A stretch of 64,000 nucleotides of DNA from Phocaeicola faecium (GTDB lineage Bacteria; Bacteroidota; Bacteroidia; Bacteroidales; Bacteroidaceae): positions 299,035 through 363,034 of the forward strand of contig NZ_JACSPQ010000001.1 in the NCBI RefSeq assembly GCF_014837055.1. Direction: 5' to 3'. Of this stretch, positions 35,573 through 44,518 are shown piece by piece. The notes under the pieces are model-generated. The model worked only from the letters and a program-made list of their open reading frames with translations. It did no database searches and was not told where the DNA came from. Numbering within the stretch: position 1 is the stretch's first letter; each line of letters starts with the position of its first letter. The translations under genes and the position numbers were made by a program.

Positions 35573-36378
35573 TGAGTTGTTATGTAAAAAATATAATTGC
35601 TGATGATGACGTTATATCAGATATCAAAGCACTAATTCCTGAAGCTGCTGTGAGGAGACGAATGTCTCGTATACTAAAAATGGCTGTTACAACTGCTGTA
35701 GAATGTTGTGGCAATATTGATAATATTAAAGATATTGACAGCATAGTAACAGCAACCGGATACGGATGTTTGGCAGATAGCGAAAAATTCCTGAGAAATG
35801 TAATAGAGAATAATGAGGAGCTATTAAATCCAACACCCTTTATCCAATCTACATTTAACACGGTAGGAGGCCAAATTGCCTTACTTTCAAAGAACCATTG
35901 TGAGAATATTACATATGTAAACAGGTCTCACAGTTTTGAGGATGCATTGCTTGATGCATACTTGCAGATTGGTATTGAGGGAAAAGAAAGAATCTTACTA
36001 GGAACATTTGATGAAATAATTGAAAGTTCCAACATTATTTTAGAACGGCTAGGGGTCTTTCGTAACGGACAGAAGAATGGAGAAGGTGCTATCTTCATGG
36101 AACTTACATCAAAATATTCAGAGGCATGTAATATCAAAATTGAGCACATTGAGTTTTCCAATAATGTACTCAGTCAGGATGAATGTATCGATAGATATGC
36201 CAAATCTAAACAAGAAAAAATTGTCTATAACAATTTTACGGAATATGGTATTTATCCAACTGTTTCTGCACGAATATTCTATGATTCCACCAAGGATTTG
36301 GAGAGAGATGAAGAAATGATATTTTGCAATAATTATCTTGGTATGAGTTCCTCAATAATTATAGTGAAAGGGGTTTAA
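35572..36378 (+). CDS. KS-like chain-length-factor subunit without catalytic cysteine
   Basis: A 268-aa thiolase-fold protein, shorter than a KS. It shows KS-like strands (IDSIVTATGYGCLAD, then FIQSTFNTVGGQIALL), but where the nucleophilic cysteine should lie the sequence reads YVNRSHSFEDA, and no KS histidine motifs are evident. This suits a non-catalytic partner such as ApeC. Its start overlaps the stop of KS3, indicating co-folding of the two subunits. The shortened C-terminus is notable. Confidence 0.75.
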   Translation: MSCYVKNIIADDDVISDIKALIPEAAVRRRMSRILKMAVTTAVECCGNIDNIKDIDSIVTATGYGCLADSEKFLRNVIENNEELLNPTPFIQSTFNTVGGQIALLSKNHCENITYVNRSHSFEDALLDAYLQIGIEGKERILLGTFDEIIESSNIILERLGVFRNGQKNGEGAIFMELTSKYSEACNIKIEHIEFSNNVLSQDECIDRYAKSKQEKIVYNNFTEYGIYPTVSARIFYDSTKDLERDEEMIFCNNYLGMSSSIIIVKGV

Positions 36379-36379
36379 T

Positions 36380-37066
36380 ATGATTATTATAATTATTTCC
36401 TTTATCTTGCTATTCTTTATATGGGCTTCCGCTGATATAAGAAGTGGAATATACTTAAGATGTATTTGTAGAGGGAATAGAATGGAGAAAGCAGTAGCAT
36501 TAACATTCGATGATGGCCCAGACCCTATTCATACCCCCAGAATACTTGATATACTTGAAGAGAATAATATTAAGGCAACTTTCTTCCTCATCGGTTCAAA
36601 CATTGAAACATATCCAGAACTGGTAAAGAGAATTTATGATGAAGGGCATATAATAGGGAATCATACTTTTTCTCATACCCCATCATATACTCTTTGGAGT
36701 AGTAAAAGAATTTATGAAGATATACGGAAGACAAATGATATCATATATAAAATAACAGGCAAGTACCCGGTTTTCTTCAGACCGCCATTCGGAGTAACCA
36801 ACCCGCTAATACGAAGAGCTGTAAACAATAGATTTATTAGCATAGGATGGAATATACGCTCATATGATACATTAAAGTTTTTAAAGCGTAATTCTATAAG
36901 CGAAAGAATAATACGCAATATAAAGAGTGGTGATATCGTTCTACTACATGATAACAGAGAAGGATCTGACATACTTCTGGAATCAGTTATAGAAGGAATT
37001 AAAAAGAAGGGTATTGAAATAGTGCCACTAAATAAACTTATAAATAAGAATGCTTATGAAATATAG
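36380..37066 (+). CDS. Membrane-anchored NodB-type polysaccharide deacetylase
   Basis: A 228-aa protein with an N-terminal membrane helix (residues 1-18) and a NodB homology domain: TFDDGPD (D44-D45), the metal-binding HTFSH (H95, H99), and RPPFGVTN. Such enzymes remove N- or O-acetyl groups from sugars. Its presence in the operon suggests that the polyene is linked to an amino sugar or that an acetyl group is trimmed; this is inference. It starts 1 base after the KS-like stop. Confidence 0.85.
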   Translation: MIIIIISFILLFFIWASADIRSGIYLRCICRGNRMEKAVALTFDDGPDPIHTPRILDILEENNIKATFFLIGSNIETYPELVKRIYDEGHIIGNHTFSHTPSYTLWSSKRIYEDIRKTNDIIYKITGKYPVFFRPPFGVTNPLIRRAVNNRFISIGWNIRSYDTLKFLKRNSISERIIRNIKSGDIVLLHDNREGSDILLESVIEGIKKKGIEIVPLNKLINKNAYEI

Positions 37067-37673
37067 ATTAATATGTATTTTAATGTGCCTGGGCATGTTC
37101 TTGTCGGTAAATGCACAAGGAAACCCGGGAAATGATAAAGAGTTCATAAATGAATTGGAAAGTAAGACATCCAAGATACAAACAATAACCTGTAAATTTA
37201 CACAAACACAATCTTTATCAGTACTGTCAAATAAAGTGTCGAAAAAAGGTGTCTTCTATTATCAAAGACCAGAAAAGATATTACTCTCGTTCAATGACGG
37301 AGACTATATAAAGATGACATCAGAAGATTTCCAGATGAAAAATGGAGATAAAATAAACGAGATGAAGGTAGATTCTAATCCAATGCTTCGTGAGCTGAAG
37401 AATATATTGTCAGCTTGCATGACAGGAGAGATAATGAATTCTACCAAAGATTTTAATCATGTGTTGAAGAAAGAGGAACTTAAATATACAATCATAATGA
37501 CGCCTAAAAAAAAGAGGGTAGCATCTAAAATAAAAGAGATTATGCTTGAATTTGACAGGCGAAATATGTGTCTCAATAAGATGAGAATGACACAACCAAA
37601 TGGTGATTATACACTATATGAATTTTTGGATAAAGAATTTAATAAACAAATTAAACAGTTTGATAAACAATGA
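37056..37673 (+). CDS. LolA-like outer-membrane lipoprotein carrier protein
   Basis: A 205-aa exported protein with signal peptide MKYRLICILMCLGMFLSVNA and a LolA-like fold (ITCKFTQTQSLSVLSNKVSK, GVFYYQRPEKILLSF). LolA shuttles lipoproteins across the periplasm; copies in aryl-polyene clusters are thought to carry the lipid-like pigment to the outer membrane. ATG at 37056 gives the clean signal peptide; 37050 is an alternative. It overlaps the deacetylase end by 11 bases. Confidence 0.85.
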   Translation: MKYRLICILMCLGMFLSVNAQGNPGNDKEFINELESKTSKIQTITCKFTQTQSLSVLSNKVSKKGVFYYQRPEKILLSFNDGDYIKMTSEDFQMKNGDKINEMKVDSNPMLRELKNILSACMTGEIMNSTKDFNHVLKKEELKYTIIMTPKKKRVASKIKEIMLEFDRRNMCLNKMRMTQPNGDYTLYEFLDKEFNKQIKQFDKQ

Positions 37674-38023
37674 ATTGGGAAAATAATTTCTACAGAATCA
37701 TACAGGTTGCTGAAGGAGATAATGGATTTAACTCTACAGTTGAATTAATGGAGAAACACCCTATATATGAGGGGCATTTTCCGTTTGAACCTATTGTTCC
37801 TGGAGTCTGTACTTTGGCTATTATAAGAAGCTGCTTAAGTGTCTATTCTGATAAGAATATATCTTTCAGTAAAATAAAGGAATGTAAGTTTATCTCAGTT
37901 ATTAAACCAAAAGCAGGGCTTTTAATATCAATAGATATTACATTTTTAAAAGAAAACACAATATCGGCAATAGTATACAATAACGACAATACGGTCTTAA
38001 AACTAAAAGCAACAATCAAATAA
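37670..38023 (+). CDS. ApeI-like hot-dog dehydratase subunit
   Basis: A 117-aa FabZ/FabA-like hot-dog protein with the motif EGHFPFEPIVPGV, keeping the catalytic histidine H36. At the position of the FabZ glutamate, 14 residues later, it has alanine (A50 in VCTLAIIRS). The operon's other dehydratase shows the reverse pattern, so the pair may complete one active site, as ApeI and ApeP are known to associate. It starts within the LolA stop (ATGA). Confidence 0.82.
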   Translation: MNWENNFYRIIQVAEGDNGFNSTVELMEKHPIYEGHFPFEPIVPGVCTLAIIRSCLSVYSDKNISFSKIKECKFISVIKPKAGLLISIDITFLKENTISAIVYNNDNTVLKLKATIK

Positions 38024-38030
38024 TACAAAT

Positions 38031-39200
38031 ATGGAATATACTGTATATAAGGAACGATTAAAACAGTTGAAATGTGCTGTAATAATACCTACTTATAATA
38101 ATGAGAAGACTATAAAGAAAGTCGTTGACAGTGTGAAGGATTACTGTGATGATGTTATTGTTGTCAATGATGGTTCTACAGATCATACATCTGTAATACT
38201 CGGTGAGTATTCCGGAATACAGTATATCTCTTATAAAGAAAATAAAGGGAAAGGATATGCCTTATTAACTGGTCTGAGATATGCTACAGAGAAAGGATTT
38301 GATTATGCCATCACTTTGGATTCTGATGGCCAACATTTTGCAGATGATATCCCAACCTTTATAGATAGAATTGAAAAAAAGCCTGGAAGCATTCTGATAG
38401 GAGCTAGAAACCTTAGGGCAGATAATATGCCTGGCAAGAATACATTCGCCAATAAATTTTCCAATTTCTGGTATAAGATAGAAACAGGGAATACACTTCA
38501 GGACACACAGTCCGGTTTCAGATTATATCCATTAAAATTGATAAAAGGGATACATTTACTGACTCGTAAATATGAATTTGAGGTAGAGATTATTGTACGA
38601 GCAGCATGGAAAGGCATTAACGTAGAAAATGTGCCTATCAATGTTTACTATCCACCCAAAGAAGAAAGAGTTTCCCATTTTAGGCCATTAAGAGACTTTA
38701 CCAGAATAAGTATATTGAATACTTTTTTGGTCATTTATGCTTTGCTATTCTACTATCCCTGGAAATGCTTGAAGTTTCTGACAAAAGAGAATATAAAGAA
38801 AGTTATTAAAGAGCAGATTATAAATAATAAGGAAAGCAATATGAGATTATCCATGTCGATCGGCTGGGGTATTTTCTGCGGTATAATACCGATATGGGGC
38901 TATCAGATGATATTTGCAGCAATATCAGCTCATATCCTCAAACTGAATAAGGTTATAGCACTGATGTTTTCGAATATAAGCATACCACCTATGATACCTT
39001 TCATTCTATATGGAAGTATGAAAATAGGATATGTCATTTATCCTTCAGATACAAAAATATCTTTTGATAACATTACATTCGAGAGTGCCTATACATCCTT
39101 ATTTCAATATATTGTAGGAAGTATATTATTGGCTATCGTATCAGGATTAGCACTTTTCATTTTGAGTTACTTAGTTTTGGCAATAATAAGAAAAAAATAG
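38031..39200 (+). CDS. GT2 glycosyltransferase with C-terminal DUF2062 membrane domain
   Basis: A 389-aa inner-membrane protein. Residues 12-235 form a family 2 glycosyltransferase: VVNDGSTD and the metal-binding LDSDGQH (D97-D99). Residues about 255-389 contain several transmembrane helices of the DUF2062 type. It resembles dolichol-phosphate-mannose synthase-like enzymes and would transfer a sugar to a membrane lipid or to the polyene head group. The fusion is a regular part of aryl-polyene/flexirubin clusters. Confidence 0.87.
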   Translation: MEYTVYKERLKQLKCAVIIPTYNNEKTIKKVVDSVKDYCDDVIVVNDGSTDHTSVILGEYSGIQYISYKENKGKGYALLTGLRYATEKGFDYAITLDSDGQHFADDIPTFIDRIEKKPGSILIGARNLRADNMPGKNTFANKFSNFWYKIETGNTLQDTQSGFRLYPLKLIKGIHLLTRKYEFEVEIIVRAAWKGINVENVPINVYYPPKEERVSHFRPLRDFTRISILNTFLVIYALLFYYPWKCLKFLTKENIKKVIKEQIINNKESNMRLSMSIGWGIFCGIIPIWGYQMIFAAISAHILKLNKVIALMFSNISIPPMIPFILYGSMKIGYVIYPSDTKISFDNITFESAYTSLFQYIVGSILLAIVSGLALFILSYLVLAIIRKK

Positions 39201-39205
39201 AACGC

Positions 39206-42200
39206 ATGTATAATATATTCATTCATATATATGACTGGTTTGAGAAACGTCGTATTGTTCTTTATTTTCTATTAATTCTTATAATTGGGGCAAGTGGTTT
39301 TTATGCTTCACAAATAAAGCTGCAAGAGAATATCTCCAGTTTTTTTGATGATGGGGATAAAAATGATAGCAACATTCTGGAGAACTTCAGACTAAAGGAC
39401 AGAATACTGGTAATGGTTTCCGGTTCAGAACCTGATGAAATGGTTGAAACGGCTTCATCCTTTTCAGACAGCATACAGCCTCTTATAAGTAAGGGACTGG
39501 TTAATGCCGTGATAACTGGTGTGAATCAGGAAACAATAAATAACAGTTCAGATTTTATTTACAAATACCTCCCTATCTTTCTAGAAGAGAATGATTATAT
39601 CCGAATAGAGAATGATTTAGCGGATAGTTGTATAGAAAAGTCCTTGGATCGATATTACACCTTACTCACATCACCATCAGGCTTTGCCATACGTGATATT
39701 CTGCATAAAGATCCTCTTAATCTAGGGACTCATATGTTGAAAAAGTTTGAGCGGTTCAGTGAAGATTTTGAGTACGAGATTTACGATGATTATATCTTTA
39801 ATAAAGATATGACGACTCTATTTATGTATTTGGAGCCTACAAAAAGTATGACGAATACAGGGGAAAATGAGGAACTCGTAAAAGAACTTGAAAAAACATG
39901 CAATCTACTTTCAAATGACCAGATTAAAGTTGAATGTATAGGGGGGCCAATAGTAGCAGTGGGAAATGCAAGACAGATAAAGAATGATACATATTTAACT
40001 TTGTCTCTAGCATTTATAATTATTCTCCCTTTACTTTACCTGAGTTTCAGAAATAAATTAAGTCTTTTATTCATTGTATTGCCACCAATTTTTGGAGCAA
40101 TATTAGCTCTGGCAATTATATCTATAACGAAAAGCTCTATATCTGCAATAGCTATTGGAGCAGGAGCTGTTGTATTAGGCATTTCATTAAGTTACTCAAT
40201 ACATATAATATCACATAATAATCATACTAAAAATCCAAGAGATATTATACGGGATTTAGCTTATCCTCTTACTGTCGGTTGTTTCACAACCATAGGGGCA
40301 TTTATTGCTCTAATGTTCACAGATTCGTCTTTACTGCAAGACATGGGGCTTTTTGCATCCTTAACGCTTATTGGAACAACAGTATTCAGTCTGGTCTTTT
40401 TGCCGCATTTCCTTAGATTTAACAATAACAATAAAACCAGTAAGTTATTAAAAGGAATTGAAAAATATAATGGTTATGCATTCGAGAAAAACAAATATAT
40501 AATAATCGGAGTAGCTGTTGCCACAATTATATGCCTGTTTCATTACAACAAGGTGGAATTTGACAGTGACATGTCTTCTATAAATTTTGAAAGCCCTTCC
40601 ATCAAGGAAGCAGAAAAAAAAGCCACATCAATATTGGGAAACAGTAAGCAACAAATATATATCGTAACAAGTGGAAATGATCATAAAGAAGTAATAAAAG
40701 CATATTCACAACTTCATGAGTTGTATGATTCCTTAAAAAATGAGGACTGCATAGATAAGTATACAGATATAAAGGACTTCATCGTTGATGATGAAGTTCA
40801 AAGGGATCGTATATCTAAATGGTCACAATTCTGGGGAAATAGAGCAGAAGAGAGTATGTCCAAGGTCATCAAAGCTGGAGAGTCATTCGGCTTTAATGAG
40901 ACAGCTTTCGATGAATTGAAGAAAACCCTGAACCAACATTATGAAGTTTGTGATTATAATCACCTTGATTGCGGAAAATCCATTCTTGACGATTGGATTT
41001 ATAAATCTTCTTCATCTCTTACTTTGATAAGTAAAATTTCTATATCACAGGAAAATAAGGACAAAGTTTATAAGGAGATAAGTAATGTTGGAAATACAAC
41101 AATTATTGACAGAGCATATTTTTCTTCTAAAATGATAGAAACAACTAGTAATGATTTTAATTTCATACTGCTGGTTACATCTTTCCTGGTATTCTTTACC
41201 TTACTCGTTACTTACGGAAGAATAGAGATAGCTATACTTACATTCTTACCTATGTGCATAAGCTGGATAATAATATTAGGTATCATGTCCTTATTAAATA
41301 TAAAGTTTAATATAGTAAATATCATATTGGCAACATTTATCTTTGGTATAGGAGATGATTTCAGTATATTCACTATGGATGGTTTGCTGAGCAAGTATAA
41401 GAATGGAAGCAAACTGTTCGAGGCCCATAAGTCTGCTATATTCTTCTCAGCACTGACAACAGTTATAGGAATGGGGGTTCTTGTTTTTGCAAAGCATCCA
41501 GCTCTCCAATCAATTGGTGCAATTTCAGTCATAGGTTTGTGTATTGTCGTTATTGTGTCCTATACAGTTCAACCGTATTTATTTAATTTGCTGATTTTGA
41601 AGCCAACACAGCGAGGCGGACAGCCATATACTATATTATCATGCATTAATACTATATATGCATTCCTATACTTTATCATTGGATGTATCATTCTAAATGT
41701 AATTTATCTTTTCCTTAAAGTGACATTTTTGAATGGAAAAACCAAACAGAACATATTTCATAATCTGATTTATCACTTTATTCGTATATTCCTTAAGTCC
41801 ATGTACATGGTAAATGTTCAATACCTGAACATTAAGGAAATTGACTTTAACAAGCCTTCTGTAATAATAGCAAACCACCAATCTTTTGTAGATATATTGA
41901 TACTTCTATCACTATCACCAAAGATTGTCATGGTAACAAAAGGATGGGTATGGAGATCACCGGTATTTGGCCGTATTGTCCAATATGCAGGTTTCTACAC
42001 AGTAGAAGAAGGTTATGAAAAACTGGTTGATTCTTTATATCCTCTAGTCAAAGAAGGCTACTCTATTGTTGTTTTCCCGGAAGGAACACGTTCTGACGAT
42101 TGTGAAATAAAGCGTTTCCATAAGGGTGCTTTCTATTTGGCAGAGAAACTTCAATTAGAGATAAAACCTTTGGTAATTTACGGAACGGGGCTGATTTCCT

Positions 42201-43021
42201 CAAAAAAACAGCCGTTCTATATTAAAAAGGGAGAAATAATAGCCAAAGTTATACCTAATTCAACAGATTCAGAATTATCAAGCAATACAACCTATCAGGA
42301 GAAAACCAAATATTACAGAAAACTATTCCTGCATGAATATGACACCCTTAAGGAGCAATATAATAGGGCAACAAACAATTATTATAAAAAACTGCTTATA
42401 AAGAACTATATATACAAAGGCCCTGTTTTGGAATGGTATATGAGGATTAAATGTAAGATGGATGGATATTATAACTATTGGGACAGGAAACTGCCACGTG
42501 AAGCAAGGATAGTCGATGTTGGATGTGGATATGGACAGTTATGTTTCATGTTGGGACTTCTTTCTCCCAAACGTGAAATAATAGGTATCGACTACGATTC
42601 AGACAAGATAGAACTGGCCAATAATAGTTTCCTGGCAAATGGTAAAATCCGTTTCAGCCAAGGTAATATGCAGGATATTATATTGCCGGAATCGGATGCT
42701 TTTATATTTAATGACTCATTGCATTACGTCACCCCATCATGTCAGGAAAGGATATTGTGCCATTGCGCTTCAAGACTCAATCCAAATGGAGTAATATTGA
42801 TAAGGGAAGGAGATTCTTCGAAGAAGACTGAACATAAGACTATTATTAAATCAGAAATATGGTCAACAAGAATAATAAAATTCAATAAGACAGAAGGTCC
42901 TTTAAATTTTATTTCTTCTGATTGGATCAGGCAATTCACCAAAAGGTACAATCTGAATTTAAAAATAGAACAATGTGATAGAAAAACCTCTCAAACTATA
43001 TATATAATAACTAAACCATAA
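39206..43021 (+). CDS. MMPL/RND exporter fused to PlsC-like acyltransferase and methyltransferase
   Basis: A 1271-aa trifunctional protein. Residues 1-800 are an MMPL/RND exporter with about twelve transmembrane helices in two blocks and two periplasmic loops. Residues about 860-1060 form a PlsC-type acyltransferase with NHQSFVD (near 886) and FPEGTRSD (near 957). Residues about 1090-1271 are a class I SAM methyltransferase with VDVGCGYG (near 1102) and GIDYDSD. It would export the aryl polyene and join or modify its lipid anchor at the inner membrane. These functions are usually encoded separately or as two-part fusions. Confidence 0.87.
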   Translation: MYNIFIHIYDWFEKRRIVLYFLLILIIGASGFYASQIKLQENISSFFDDGDKNDSNILENFRLKDRILVMVSGSEPDEMVETASSFSDSIQPLISKGLVNAVITGVNQETINNSSDFIYKYLPIFLEENDYIRIENDLADSCIEKSLDRYYTLLTSPSGFAIRDILHKDPLNLGTHMLKKFERFSEDFEYEIYDDYIFNKDMTTLFMYLEPTKSMTNTGENEELVKELEKTCNLLSNDQIKVECIGGPIVAVGNARQIKNDTYLTLSLAFIIILPLLYLSFRNKLSLLFIVLPPIFGAILALAIISITKSSISAIAIGAGAVVLGISLSYSIHIISHNNHTKNPRDIIRDLAYPLTVGCFTTIGAFIALMFTDSSLLQDMGLFASLTLIGTTVFSLVFLPHFLRFNNNNKTSKLLKGIEKYNGYAFEKNKYIIIGVAVATIICLFHYNKVEFDSDMSSINFESPSIKEAEKKATSILGNSKQQIYIVTSGNDHKEVIKAYSQLHELYDSLKNEDCIDKYTDIKDFIVDDEVQRDRISKWSQFWGNRAEESMSKVIKAGESFGFNETAFDELKKTLNQHYEVCDYNHLDCGKSILDDWIYKSSSSLTLISKISISQENKDKVYKEISNVGNTTIIDRAYFSSKMIETTSNDFNFILLVTSFLVFFTLLVTYGRIEIAILTFLPMCISWIIILGIMSLLNIKFNIVNIILATFIFGIGDDFSIFTMDGLLSKYKNGSKLFEAHKSAIFFSALTTVIGMGVLVFAKHPALQSIGAISVIGLCIVVIVSYTVQPYLFNLLILKPTQRGGQPYTILSCINTIYAFLYFIIGCIILNVIYLFLKVTFLNGKTKQNIFHNLIYHFIRIFLKSMYMVNVQYLNIKEIDFNKPSVIIANHQSFVDILILLSLSPKIVMVTKGWVWRSPVFGRIVQYAGFYTVEEGYEKLVDSLYPLVKEGYSIVVFPEGTRSDDCEIKRFHKGAFYLAEKLQLEIKPLVIYGTGLISSKKQPFYIKKGEIIAKVIPNSTDSELSSNTTYQEKTKYYRKLFLHEYDTLKEQYNRATNNYYKKLLIKNYIYKGPVLEWYMRIKCKMDGYYNYWDRKLPREARIVDVGCGYGQLCFMLGLLSPKREIIGIDYDSDKIELANNSFLANGKIRFSQGNMQDIILPESDAFIFNDSLHYVTPSCQERILCHCASRLNPNGVILIREGDSSKKTEHKTIIKSEIWSTRIIKFNKTEGPLNFISSDWIRQFTKRYNLNLKIEQCDRKTSQTIYIITKP

Positions 43022-43024
43022 ATA

Positions 43025-44518
43025 ATGGATAAATTCGATGTAGTCATAATAGGAGGAGGTCTAGGAGGACTTTCCTGTGGTGCGATACTAAGTAAAGAAG
43101 GTCTTAGTGTCTGTATTCTGGAACAACAAAAGCATATAGGAGGATGTTTGCAGTCCTTTAAAAGGAAAGGTTATAGCCTTGATACAGGAATGCATTATGT
43201 AGGCAGCCTTTCAGAAGGAGACACTATGTATCAATATTTCAAATACTTTGGAATACTTGACAAGATTAGATACCAGAAACTTGACACAGATGGTTTTGAT
43301 GTGATAAATCTAGGTAAAGGAAAAGAATATAGCCATGCTATAGGTTATGACAGATTCATAGATACTTTATCACAGAGTTTCCCAGAAGAGAGAGAGGCCA
43401 TATCAGAGTATGTTTCTATACTACAGCGTATAGGACAAAATATTAAGCCAGATATACTTAAGAAAGGCCATATATCAAGTGGTGGTGAGGAATATATGGG
43501 TATTTCAGCGTATCAGACTATAGATAAACTCTTTAAATCAGAATTGCTTAAGAATGTCATAGCCGGTAATATACCATTGTATGGATATGATAAAAACAAG
43601 TCTTCATTGTATGAACATGGAATGATTCATAACTCAAATATAGAGGGGGCTTATAGATTTGTAGGAAATACGCAACACGTAGCAGATGCTTTTTGTGATG
43701 TTATAAAAGCAAATGGTGGACAGGTAATATGTGACGCAGAAGTAACAGGTATTGATGTTGAAGGAGGTAAAATAAACAGTGTGGAGATTAACAATGAAAC
43801 AATCATCGAAACCAAAAATGTCATATCTGCCATTCATCCTGTAATAACCATGTCTCTATTGAGGAATAACACGGTCATTAAAAAAGCATTTATGACTAGG
43901 GTAAATTCATTGGAGAACTCTTTCGGATTATTTACGACTTATCTGCTTTTAAAGCCAAATACATTCAAGTATATAAACAGGAATTACTATCTGTACAATT
44001 CTCCTGATGTGTGGAATAAGTTTGCTGATTATAAGTCTTGTAACATACCGGTTATATTATTCTCATGCCAGAATAATGGGGACAGTGAGTATGCTTCAGT
44101 TATAACACTGATGACACCTATGGATTTCAGTTCAATATCAAAATGGGAAGGTTCAAAAGTAGGACAAAGACCAGCAGAATATATAGAATTCAAAGAGCGT
44201 TATACAAACGCTATGATAGAATTTGTATCAAAATATTTTCACGGTCTTAAATCCTGTATACAGTATATATACTCAACGACTCCCTTAAGCTACAAGGATT
44301 ATAACTCGATGCCGCAAGGCAGTGCATATGGAATAATTAAAGATTTCAACAATCCAATGATAACCCATTTATCACCTAGGACAAAAATAAATAATTTATA
44401 TTTGACAGGACAAAACCTGAATGTCCACGGATGTCTAGGAACAACAGTCTCTGCTGCTGTAACTTGTAGCGAAATTATAGGAAAGGAATATTTGGCAAAA
44501 AAAATTGGCAATGAATAA
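43025..44518 (+). CDS. FAD-dependent oxidoreductase (CrtI/phytoene desaturase-like)
   Basis: A 497-aa flavoprotein with the N-terminal dinucleotide fold VIIGGGLGGLSCG (from residue 7), GGCLQSF, and the C-terminal FAD motif LTGQNLNVHGCLGTT. The family includes carotenoid desaturases and isomerases, so it could introduce or isomerise double bonds or oxidise the polyene. It starts 3 bases after the exporter stop and overlaps the next gene by 8 bases. Confidence 0.85.
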   Translation: MDKFDVVIIGGGLGGLSCGAILSKEGLSVCILEQQKHIGGCLQSFKRKGYSLDTGMHYVGSLSEGDTMYQYFKYFGILDKIRYQKLDTDGFDVINLGKGKEYSHAIGYDRFIDTLSQSFPEEREAISEYVSILQRIGQNIKPDILKKGHISSGGEEYMGISAYQTIDKLFKSELLKNVIAGNIPLYGYDKNKSSLYEHGMIHNSNIEGAYRFVGNTQHVADAFCDVIKANGGQVICDAEVTGIDVEGGKINSVEINNETIIETKNVISAIHPVITMSLLRNNTVIKKAFMTRVNSLENSFGLFTTYLLLKPNTFKYINRNYYLYNSPDVWNKFADYKSCNIPVILFSCQNNGDSEYASVITLMTPMDFSSISKWEGSKVGQRPAEYIEFKERYTNAMIEFVSKYFHGLKSCIQYIYSTTPLSYKDYNSMPQGSAYGIIKDFNNPMITHLSPRTKINNLYLTGQNLNVHGCLGTTVSAAVTCSEIIGKEYLAKKIGNE

